The notes beneath the pieces are model-generated. The model was not told the origin of the DNA, searched no databases, and saw only the letters and a list, made by a program, of their open reading frames with translations. Shown here piece after piece: positions 46,339 through 52,804 of a DNA stretch of 64,000 bases. Source of the DNA: Calidifontibacter indicus (GTDB taxonomy: Bacteria; Actinomycetota; Actinomycetes; Actinomycetales; Dermatophilaceae). The stretch covers positions 1,674,001 to 1,738,000 of the forward strand of contig NZ_QTUA01000001.1 in NCBI RefSeq assembly GCF_003386865.1, given 5' to 3'. Made by a program: the position numbers and the translations under genes. The stretch's first letter is position 1. Each line of letters opens with the position of its first letter.

Positions 46339-46520
46339 CCGATCAGACACCGGAGGCCGAGTTCCTCCAGAACCTCACCGGGCGCACCCGACCCGGCGAC
46401 GACCAACCCGAACCGCCGGCCCCCGGCGAACGATCGACCAACCCCGAACGCGACGCGCAACGCACCTTCCTGCGGTTGCTGGTGTCGACTGAGCACGACT
46501 CGCCGGGGTGGAGCCTGTGA
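46335..46520 (+). CDS. Small hypothetical protein of the element
   Basis: A 61-residue hydrophilic protein, Pro/Glu-rich in the middle. Supported mainly by the ATGA overlap with the WhiB gene and the overlap with the next start. Confidence 0.5.
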   Translation: MTDQTPEAEFLQNLTGRTRPGDDQPEPPAPGERSTNPERDAQRTFLRLLVSTEHDSPGWSL

Positions 46521-46762
46521 TGCTTCCGCCCGACGTCGACGAGCGCGCCGTGAACACCATCCACGCCCTGTGCAGCGTCGCCGGCGATGAAGCGCGCGTT
46601 GTTGCACTCATCCAGCGACTCAGCCAGGGCACAACCCTCGACCAACTCAGACGTGACCTCTCAGCCGCGCTGATCGTCACCTACGGGCGCTGCTTCGCCG
46701 CGCCGATCCCGACCCCCACGATCCCGACCAGCACCACCACCACGAAGGAGAACAACTCATGA
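46520..46762 (+). CDS. Small hypothetical protein of the element
   Basis: An 80-residue protein with a helical first half (ERAVNTIHALCSVAGDEARV, IQRLSQGTTLDQLRRDL) and a Thr/Pro-rich tail. The ATG at 46520 shares one base with the previous stop; a GTG at 46508 would be longer. Unknown function. Confidence 0.5.
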   Translation: MLPPDVDERAVNTIHALCSVAGDEARVVALIQRLSQGTTLDQLRRDLSAALIVTYGRCFAAPIPTPTIPTSTTTTKENNS

Positions 46763-47547
46763 CCACTATCGGTGACCTCACCGCCGCACTCAGCGCAACC
46801 CGGCAGACCGCCCGTGACCTCGGGATCGAGCTGCCGACAGCACTCGTCGACGACCTCGCCGCCCTCGATGCCGTCACCCAGCGCAGCGCCCAAGCCCGCA
46901 CCGACGCCAACGCGCTCCCCGAGCTGCTGCTCGACTGCTGGATCGAAGGCCGCGACCCGGCCAAGGACAAGAGCGTGACGGCAGCCGCGCACCTGGCAAC
47001 CATCACCCAGCCAGGCACCATCGGCGCGGTGATGGCCCTGCTCGACCAGCGCCGCGCCGACACCATCCGGCAGCACGTCCCGGCGATTCTCGCAGCGTTC
47101 GCCCCGTTCGTCTCCGAAGCCGACGCCGCGATCAGCACCGCCCGCGACACCATCCCCGGCCTCAAGCTCAACCGGGCCGCGATGAGCGGAATCGACGCGG
47201 ACCACCTCACGATCTTCGGCAAAGCGTTCGAGGCTGTGCAGCACCTTGACCAGATCGTCACGACCTGGCAGTTCCTCGCGACCGCGGCACGAGTCGCGAG
47301 CGTGCAGCCGTACACCGCGCCGGCCATGATCCTGTGTCCGGACATCACCACCGCTGCACTCGACGCGCTGCCGAACGTGACCGTTGCCGGCCTCGCCGAA
47401 GCGGGGCACCGGTTCGAGCTGGCCACCGTCGACGACTACCGCAACCGGGCGGCACGACTCGACGCCGAGCGCGACCAGATCGACCAGCGCAAGCGCGAAG
47501 CCCGCGAGAGCAACCGCTACGCGGCAGCGTCCTACGGCCTCGTCTGA
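46759..47547 (+). CDS. Hypothetical protein of the element
   Basis: A 262-residue, mostly helical protein with coiled-coil tendency at both ends (LTAALSATRQTARDLGIEL; RAARLDAERDQIDQRKREAR). No known domain recognised. It ends the long forward operon that starts at the integrase, and a strong hairpin follows. A structural or nucleic-acid-associated role is possible but not shown. Confidence 0.65.
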   Translation: MTTIGDLTAALSATRQTARDLGIELPTALVDDLAALDAVTQRSAQARTDANALPELLLDCWIEGRDPAKDKSVTAAAHLATITQPGTIGAVMALLDQRRADTIRQHVPAILAAFAPFVSEADAAISTARDTIPGLKLNRAAMSGIDADHLTIFGKAFEAVQHLDQIVTTWQFLATAARVASVQPYTAPAMILCPDITTAALDALPNVTVAGLAEAGHRFELATVDDYRNRAARLDAERDQIDQRKREARESNRYAAASYGLV

Positions 47548-47569
47548 CCATCACGACGGCGCCCAAGCC

Positions 47570-47603
47570 GGTGACCCGCTCGCACACCGCCGAGCGGGTC
47601 ACC
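47570..47603 (+). terminator. Perfect 13-bp hairpin after the element's main operon
   Basis: GGTGACCCGCTCG (47570-47582) pairs fully with 47591-47603 around an 8-base loop, 23 bases after the stop. There is no T-run. It is the likely end of the integrase-to-47547 operon. The rest of 47604-47832 holds no convincing gene; AGGAG just before 47833 is the ribosome site of the next gene. Confidence 0.65.
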
Positions 47604-47832
47604 GGTTGCCGGGATTCGTTACAGGCCGACCAGTGCTCACGACGCTCCCGAGCGCGCAGCAGCACCTCGACCAGCACGACGGCCACGGCCCGACGATCAC
47701 CCGCGAGCGGCCCGCGCAGCAGCGCCTCGACCCACCCACGCAGGGGTGCCGCCGCCCCGCGAAATGCAGCCCGCTGGTGTTAGCCGCCGATACCCCCGTC
47801 TAATCCGACAATCCGACCTAGGAGACTCCACT

Positions 47833-48153
47833 ATGACCACCCAAAAGCCCCCTAGCGGCCTCTCAGCGCCCGGCGCGGCGCTGTGGGCCGCGATCACGTC
47901 CGAGTACGAGCTGGCGCAGCACGAGCTGGCTGTGTTGCTCGAGGCGTGCCGCACCGTCGATGTGCTGCAGCAGCTCGACGACCTGGTGCGCACGGACGGT
48001 GTGACGAACACCAGCCCGCAAGGTGTCCGTGCTCACCCGGCGCTGGTCGAGGCGCGGCAGCAGCGGCTCACGTTGGCGAAGCTGTTTGCCGCCCTCGCGA
48101 TCCCCGCCGACGTCGACACCGCCGCCCGCGGCCGGCTGAAGGTGGCGCGGTGA
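47833..48153 (+). CDS. terS: P27-like phage terminase small subunit
   Basis: A 106-residue protein with the layout of P27-family small terminase subunits: GLSAPGAALWAAITSEYELA, then LLEACRTVDVLQQLDDLV, GVTNTSPQGVRAHPALVEAR and QQRLTLAKLFAALAIP. Small subunits choose the DNA to be packaged. No large subunit gene is present in the element, so it may redirect a helper phage's motor. The ATG follows AGGAG. The family call is by pattern and should be confirmed. Confidence 0.72.
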   Translation: MTTQKPPSGLSAPGAALWAAITSEYELAQHELAVLLEACRTVDVLQQLDDLVRTDGVTNTSPQGVRAHPALVEARQQRLTLAKLFAALAIPADVDTAARGRLKVAR

Positions 48154-48359
48154 GGCGCCGGCGCCCCGCTGACGCCGAGGTGACGGGCCTCGATCGGTTC
48201 CTTGCTGCGTTGGCCGAGCGTGGGGGTCCGGTCGAGCGCGCTCAGTATCGGTGGCACCTTGAGCACCTGGCCAACCCTGTGACTGCAGAGCCGCCCACGG
48301 ACCCCGTAGGCCCGATTCTTTCGCCCGGTGGAAAAACGGCGCAGAGAGATTGGGCCTAA
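48150..48359 (+). CDS. Small hypothetical protein downstream of terS
   Basis: A 69-residue Arg-rich protein (MRRRRPADAEVTGLDRFLAA; RAQYRWHLEHLANP). GTGA overlap with the terS-like gene supports it. Unknown function. Confidence 0.55.
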   Translation: MRRRRPADAEVTGLDRFLAALAERGGPVERAQYRWHLEHLANPVTAEPPTDPVGPILSPGGKTAQRDWA

Positions 48360-48432
48360 CCCCTGCGGGCTACTTCTTGGCCGGTGAGGGTCCCCCTGCC
48401 GTGGGTGTATCAGCGACCAGCAGCCGAGTGCG

Positions 48433-48438
48433 TAGTCT
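48433..48438 (+). promoter_or_regulatory. -10 element for leaderless gene at 48446
   Basis: TAGTCT, seven bases, then the ATG at 48446. Confidence 0.5.
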
Positions 48439-48445
48439 GCGTCCT

Positions 48446-48742
48446 ATGAGTGATTCCGCACGCCTGCAACTGCCGATCAGCTACTACACCGAGGCTGGGG
48501 AGTGCCTCTACGGTGATGAGGAAACAGGCCGCGTGCCCGAGATCGGCTCGGGCATCATTCTCAGTGCTCCGGGGCATTCGCACGAGGCGCGCTGGCGGGT
48601 CGTCGACGTGTGGCACAGCTTCGCCCAACAGAGCCCGTTTAATTGGGGCGCGCACGTTTTCCTTCGAGCCGTGAGTGACACAGAAGAAGACCTGCCACAG
48701 CGGATCGATCCGGACTATTACACGCCGATCGCCGGCGACTGA
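48446..48742 (+). CDS. Hypothetical protein of the element
   Basis: A 98-residue acidic protein with a small beta-rich fold (GSGIILSAPGHSHEARWRVVDVW, split here only for description). No signal or membrane segment. It has its own leaderless promoter, as does the following channel gene, which sets these two apart from the main operon as likely cargo. Confidence 0.6.
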   Translation: MSDSARLQLPISYYTEAGECLYGDEETGRVPEIGSGIILSAPGHSHEARWRVVDVWHSFAQQSPFNWGAHVFLRAVSDTEEDLPQRIDPDYYTPIAGD

Positions 48743-48797
48743 CGCACACTGCCCGCACCCCTGCCAGTGCCCGGCTCGATGCCGTGGCGACGGCACC

Positions 48798-48803
48798 TAG
48801 GCT
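48798..48803 (+). promoter_or_regulatory. -10 element for leaderless K+ channel gene
   Basis: TAGGCT, seven bases, then the ATG at 48811. Confidence 0.5.
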
Positions 48804-48810
48804 GCGGCTC

Positions 48811-49533
48811 ATGAGTGAACGAACCGGGCATGCTGAGCGTTGGGAGCGCGCCACTGAGTGGCCCCTGATGGCGACTGCCGTCGCGTTCCTGGTGGCGTAC
48901 GCCGTGCCGATCCTGTGGCCCGATGTGGGCACCACCGTTCGCGCGGTCTGCGAAGTGGTGCAGTGGCTGGCGTGGGCGCTGTTCGTTCTCGACTACGTTG
49001 TGCGCCTGTTGCTCGCCCAGCACCGTGGTCGCTGGGTGCTGCGGCACCTGCTCGACCTGGCCGTCATCGCACTCCCGCTGCTGCGTCCGCTGCGGCTGTT
49101 GCGATTGGTGACCTTGCTGAACGTCCTGAACCGTCGCGCGTCGGTTGGTCTCCGTGGCCGCGTGGCTGCGTACCTGACCGGCGGCTCGGTGCTGCTGTCA
49201 TTCGTCGCGGCGCTGGCCGTGCTCGACGCCGAGCGGTTGAACGCGGACGCTTCAATCACGTCGTTCGGTGATGCGTGGTGGTGGGCGTTGACCACGATGA
49301 CCACGGTCGGCTACGGCGACACGTTCCCGGTGACCACCACCGGGCGGTTCATCGCGTCGGCGCTGATGGTGGGTGGCATCGCGTTGCTCGGAACTGTCAC
49401 CGCCACGTTGGCGTCATGGCTGGCTGACCGCGTGCGTGAAGAAGAAGCCGCGTCTGACGACGTGCTGGTGGAGCTGCGTGCGCTGCGGCGAGAGATCGCC
49501 GAGCTGCGAGCCGGTCGAGCAGACAGTTCGTAG
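48811..49533 (+). CDS. Voltage-gated-type potassium channel
   Basis: A 240-residue six-helix channel subunit. Helices S1-S3 lie at residues 18-85, S4 is the Arg-rich RPLRLLRLVTLL near 92, S5 near 115-135, the pore loop with the K+ filter TMTTVGYGDTFPVT near 165, and S6 near 180-200. The tail EEEAASDDVLVELRALRREI is a short coiled coil for tetramer assembly. All parts needed for conduction are present. It is unusual cargo for a small mobile element. Confidence 0.9.
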   Translation: MSERTGHAERWERATEWPLMATAVAFLVAYAVPILWPDVGTTVRAVCEVVQWLAWALFVLDYVVRLLLAQHRGRWVLRHLLDLAVIALPLLRPLRLLRLVTLLNVLNRRASVGLRGRVAAYLTGGSVLLSFVAALAVLDAERLNADASITSFGDAWWWALTTMTTVGYGDTFPVTTTGRFIASALMVGGIALLGTVTATLASWLADRVREEEAASDDVLVELRALRREIAELRAGRADSS

Positions 49534-49843
49534 GCGCGGACCACCTGGCGGTGGGCAGAGTTCTGGCATCCCCCACCAGGGTTACCCCCGATCCATTTCC
49601 CGGACTCGGAACCGGCCACGACACCTATCCCGCCCTCGATTCGAGAGCAGGCTGTGCCGCGGACCCGTGGCCGACTGTGCACCGACGATCACGGACGCCC
49701 TGCCCCGGCTGCAGGGAAGCACCGGGCACCTACTGAGAACCGCTAGAGGTGAGAGAGACGCGGTGGGAGGCGTACGACGCCGCCAAGGCCGAGCACGGAC
49801 AAGGGGAGGGGGAGGGAGGCCCGTGCTCGACGTTGGGGGCGCC
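49534..49843. other. Non-coding gap between convergent element operons
   Basis: About 310 bases after the channel gene with no convincing gene on either strand. Only the hairpin at 49790-49829 stands out; a purine-rich (G/A) stretch at 49800-49820 forms its loop. Confidence 0.5.
49790..49829. terminator. Hairpin between channel gene and reverse operon
   Basis: CGAGCACGG (49790-49798) pairs with CCGTGCTCG (49821-49829) around a G-rich 22-base loop. It lies 15 bases beyond the stop of the reverse-strand gene. Confidence 0.45.
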
Positions 49844-50131
49844 CTACTGGCGGGCGAGGGTGGGCAGCGGTTGCCCGTTGAAGTCCGCCGCGAGAGCAGC
49901 GGCCACGGCGATGCCCGACGCCAGGTCGAGCGCGGCCTGTGGGTCGAGGTCTTGCACGTTGTCGGCGAGGACCGGCGCGACCATGACCGGCCCCTGGTCG
50001 AGTTGGGCGAGGTCGACCCGGAACAGACCTCGCGCGTTCGCCACGGTCGTTTCGTGGAGTGTGTGCGCGTCGTCGGGCTGGTCGTCGTGGCTGGTGTCGC
50101 ACCACTGCGGGCACGGCGATTGCTTCGGCAT
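49844..50131 (-). CDS. DUF6907-like small protein
   Basis: A 95-residue protein starting MPKQSPCPQWCDTSHDDQPD, with the C-x3-C-x3-H pattern seen in the actinobacterial DUF6907 group, followed by an alpha/beta region. Last gene of the reverse operon. Its ATG lies seven bases after the previous stop and overlaps an AGGAAG ribosome site. Function unknown; the family name is tentative. Confidence 0.65.
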   Translation of the reverse strand: MPKQSPCPQWCDTSHDDQPDDAHTLHETTVANARGLFRVDLAQLDQGPVMVAPVLADNVQDLDPQAALDLASGIAVAAALAADFNGQPLPTLARQ

Positions 50132-50137
50132 GGCTTC

Positions 50138-50419
50138 CTACTTCCTGTTCGGTTGAGTGCGTCGGAGGAGTTCGAGCGCAAATGTGCAGTTCTGCACAAA
50201 ACGTTCTGCGGCGTCGTTCGCGAGCTTCCGACGGAAGTGCTCGCAAGGCTCGATGCCGGTCGCTGGCCGCTGCTGGCCGCGCGAGTTGGTGATGGTCGGC
50301 GGCTGGCCGTCTGAACTTGCATTTGCAAGATCACGCGAGACGGTCCGGCGGGCGACAGTTGGAGGTACGCGCGGGCGTCGGTGGCGCGTTCGTAGACCGG
50401 GGTCCCACCCGGCGGTCAC
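50138..50419 (-). CDS. Small basic hypothetical protein of the element
   Basis: A 93-residue basic protein (MTAGWDPGLRTRHRRPRVPP; EHFRRKLANDAAERFVQNC). It begins with a GTG in a GTGA overlap with the upstream gene and ends seven bases before the next ATG; this junction pattern is the main support. Unknown function. Confidence 0.5.
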   Translation of the reverse strand: MTAGWDPGLRTRHRRPRVPPTVARRTVSRDLANASSDGQPPTITNSRGQQRPATGIEPCEHFRRKLANDAAERFVQNCTFALELLRRTQPNRK

Positions 50420-50619
50420 GACGACGCACCGCCCTTCGGCACGAGCAGTTCGAGCAGCCCATCGAGCATCCGAACGATGCAGCCGGGGCACATGAATTCC
50501 TCGAACTCGGTGACCTCCTGGCCGATGGGCCGCGCCCAACCGCGCACCGGCTCCCACTTCGCAGCGCGCGCGTCGGCGATCGTCGGCACGCTGGCGGAGC
50601 ACTCGCTGCAGGCGATCAC
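50416..50619 (-). CDS. Small zinc-ribbon-like protein of the element
   Basis: A 67-residue protein with two CxxC pairs (MIACSECSASV and FMCPGCIVRM), likely a zinc ribbon, and a hydrophobic C-terminal helix. GAGGGG lies nine bases before the GTG at 50619, which overlaps the previous stop. Unknown function. Confidence 0.6.
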   Translation of the reverse strand: MIACSECSASVPTIADARAAKWEPVRGWARPIGQEVTEFEEFMCPGCIVRMLDGLLELLVPKGGASS

Positions 50620-50825
50620 GCTGCACGCCCCTCGACGTCGGAGGGCAACGGCTGGCCGTTGTTCGATGACAGGGTGACGCCCTGGTCATCGTCGGCGACA
50701 CGCTCGAACGTTGCGAGGCGGTATGCGTACGCCGGCGCGAACGCGATGCACAGCACGGCCACCACGATTGCCAGCGGCTGCAGGTAGGTGCAGAGCTGCA
50801 CCCAAGTAGATACGATCGATCCCAC
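50616..50825 (-). CDS. Small membrane protein, first gene of reverse operon
   Basis: A 69-residue protein with one membrane helix (PLAIVVAVLCIAFAPAYAY) and a polar tail. The GTG at 50825 is chosen over one at 50852 because GGAGGT lies six to seven bases before it. It starts a tight four-gene reverse operon. Unknown function. Confidence 0.6.
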   Translation of the reverse strand: MGSIVSTWVQLCTYLQPLAIVVAVLCIAFAPAYAYRLATFERVADDDQGVTLSSNNGQPLPSDVEGRAA

Positions 50826-50911
50826 GGCAGACCTCCGAAGTCTGTTCGTCACGACCCCGGACGGTTACCGCCGTCGCGGGGTCACCCCTCTAACCGAGGA
50901 AATTGCGGCCT

Positions 50912-50968
50912 ACAGCGCTCGGAGAGTCGCGGCTGTATCGCTCACTTGTCGGCGTGTCGCACAGCGCT
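50912..50968. repeat. Two ACAGCGCT repeats near the right end
   Basis: Copies at 50912-50919 and 50961-50968, the second 12 bases from attR. The stretch from 50826 to 50980 is non-coding and must also hold the promoter of the reverse operon; I could not place that promoter with confidence. Confidence 0.4.
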
Positions 50969-50980
50969 CACCCGTCCCGA

Positions 50981-51021
50981 TTCGAGAAATTCCTCGGACC
51001 GGGCGCTCCGAAGGACTGACG
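50981..51021 (+). repeat. attR: right direct repeat, displaced ffh 3' end
   Basis: In frame it codes for FEKFLGPGAPKD and a TGA stop. This is probably the original host end of ffh, cut off when the element inserted and supplied its own end at attL. Identity blocks of eight bases (TTCCTCGG, CCGGGCGC) are the likely crossover zone. Confidence 0.85.
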
Positions 51022-51066
51022 TCGCCACTGCTCCGACGTCGTCGGTGCGACCGGGTGAAACCCCGA

Positions 51067-52707
51067 TCAGATGGGTCCGGCGTTGCGGCGGGTGCGCCGC
51101 GCGTTGGGTAGTGCCATCACCGCCGGGTCGACCGCAGGATCGGTCGAGTAGCTGGTCTCGTCCGGCGGACGCGTCCACGCACCCGGCCTCCCGTCGGCTC
51201 CGACCCAGGTGAGGTGGTCGACCACACCCGGAATTCCACCGTTCCCGGGCTCGAGATCACGCAGCGAACGGGCGACCACGATCGAACGCTTCGTGCCGTC
51301 GATCGGCACGACGACCACCGTCGCATCGGGGTAGTGCGCCGTCGGGGTGGCCCGCACGGCGCGGGCGCCGTCCGGTAGAAGCGCGAGGAACGACCACCCT
51401 TGCGGGTCCAACTGGGTGTCGACGTACGTCGTCTTCACGTTGCGTGCGGTCAGCCACTGCTCGGCGTTGATGGCCCCCCACAGCCCGACGCCGGGAAGTA
51501 CGAACAGCAGGAACTGCTGATGGACGGCGAGCGCGGCTCGCTCGCCTGTGTTCACCCCGACCTGCTGGCTCGCGGTGCGCCACACCATTCCCAACAGGTC
51601 GGAGACCCCTACGACCGTGCTCACCGCGTACGTCGAGTGGTCGCGCAACTCGATGCCGCTGGTGTCGGCCTGGTCGAGGGCGAACTCGGAGCTGGCCGGC
51701 CAGCACACGTCGGTGTCGGACGGCACCTGTGCGACGACCAGGGTGACCGGCAGCGGCTGGCCGTCTTCGTACTGCACCGGAGGCAGCGCGGCGGTGTAGT
51801 CGCCCCAGGCACTGCGCTGCAGGTGCACCGGGTCGTTGTCGATGCGCACCTGCGGCACGGCGCTGCCGGACGGGCGGCTCAGCACCACCCGCGACGGCGG
51901 CTGGTCGCCGGCGAAGACGCCGTTCGAGGTCGTGCCGACACCGAACGGTGCGTCGGGGCGGCCCTGCAACCACAGGAACAGTTGGCCGGTGGCCCGTGCC
52001 CGTGCGGGCAGGAGTGAGTCGCCCAAGGTCGCGTCACCGATGAACGGTCGGCGTAACCACCACGTGCCGAACCCGAGCGCGCCGAGCGCCCCGGTGGCTG
52101 CCGTCCAACCGAGCATGCGGCGGCGGCTGACCCGGTTGTCGGCCTTCGCGTGCTCGGCGACACGCGCCGGGTCGGCGCCCGCGCACGGGGTGGGCACGCT
52201 GTCGAACGGCAGCTCCGCAAGGTCGGTGCTACGGTCGCGCAGCACGCTGAGTGCTGTCTCGCTGCGCTGCTCGACCTGCGTCGGGGTGAGGTGCAGCAGG
52301 TCGGCGACCCGGCGGCTCGACAGGTTGCAATACCTGTGCAGCACAACCGCATTGCGGTCAGCAGCTGGCAGGCTCCGGAAGGCCTTCTCGGTCGTGAGTT
52401 GCCGGCGCCTCACCTGGTCACCCGGTTCGCCGGTGGCACCTGCGGTGACCGGCACGACGGCGGCCTCGGGTGCGGGCTTGCGGCCGGCGGCCTCGAGCAG
52501 CGCCGCGTACGCCTGTTGCACCGGACGGTCGTCCCGGTGCCGTGACCATCCCGCCAGCACCCGTCCGAGAGCGGCCTCGGTGACCTCGGTGGCCCGTACC
52601 CGGTCGGCGGTGAGCAGCCACGCGGCCCGCAGGAGGTCGCCCTCGATCACCGCGGCGAACTCATCGAAGCCGTGTGCACCGGCCCGCGGGTTCGAAAGGG
52701 TCGTCAC
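51067..52707 (-). CDS. Sigma-factor-like protein fused to membrane-anchored sensor domain
   Basis: A 546-residue fusion. Residues 1-80 resemble ECF sigma region 2 (FAAVIEGDLLRAAWLLTADR); residues 95-165 are region 4 with a helix-turn-helix (YCNLSSRRVADLLHLTPTQV); residues 210-240 a membrane helix (GWTAATGALGALGFGTWWL) after RRR; the remaining 300 residues should lie outside the membrane and are of unknown fold. Region 2 is degenerate, so true sigma activity is uncertain. GTG at 52707 follows a GATAAT -10. It is the first chromosomal gene after the element. Confidence 0.78.
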   Translation of the reverse strand: MTTLSNPRAGAHGFDEFAAVIEGDLLRAAWLLTADRVRATEVTEAALGRVLAGWSRHRDDRPVQQAYAALLEAAGRKPAPEAAVVPVTAGATGEPGDQVRRRQLTTEKAFRSLPAADRNAVVLHRYCNLSSRRVADLLHLTPTQVEQRSETALSVLRDRSTDLAELPFDSVPTPCAGADPARVAEHAKADNRVSRRRMLGWTAATGALGALGFGTWWLRRPFIGDATLGDSLLPARARATGQLFLWLQGRPDAPFGVGTTSNGVFAGDQPPSRVVLSRPSGSAVPQVRIDNDPVHLQRSAWGDYTAALPPVQYEDGQPLPVTLVVAQVPSDTDVCWPASSEFALDQADTSGIELRDHSTYAVSTVVGVSDLLGMVWRTASQQVGVNTGERAALAVHQQFLLFVLPGVGLWGAINAEQWLTARNVKTTYVDTQLDPQGWSFLALLPDGARAVRATPTAHYPDATVVVVPIDGTKRSIVVARSLRDLEPGNGGIPGVVDHLTWVGADGRPGAWTRPPDETSYSTDPAVDPAVMALPNARRTRRNAGPI

Positions 52708-52713
52708 CGCGCC

Positions 52714-52719
52714 ATTATC
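52714..52719 (-). promoter_or_regulatory. -10 element for leaderless sigma-like gene
   Basis: GATAAT on the reverse strand, six bases from the GTG at 52707. Confidence 0.55.
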
Positions 52720-52804
52720 GACCTTTGCGGTGGCGGCGGCCCGGGAACGACGAAGGTCGGCGCAGTATGGTGGCCGGGTCTGCCCATCCCGGATCAGGAG
52801 CGTC

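Larger units (their letters stand above)
41177..51021 (+). mobile_element. Integrated element in ffh 3' end (phage-satellite-like)
   Basis: About 9.8 kb between imperfect 41-bp direct repeats. It holds a tyrosine integrase next to the left repeat, a primase-helicase-like gene, a WhiB-like regulator, several small overlapping genes, a P27-like small terminase subunit, a K+ channel gene and a reverse operon of four small genes at the right end. No capsid, tail, portal, large terminase or conjugation genes are seen. This matches a satellite that borrows a helper phage's particles better than a full prophage or an ICE. A decayed prophage is the main alternative. Confidence 0.85.

Noticed and set aside
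47334-47803. Forward frames in the gap before the terS-like gene
   Set aside because: Arg/Pro-rich shadow composition, no ribosome site, and they cross the strong hairpin at 47570.
49373-50314. Forward frame of 313 codons over the channel 3' end and the reverse operon
   Set aside because: It has no recognisable domain, starts inside the channel gene and runs antisense to genes with good ribosome sites and tight junctions.
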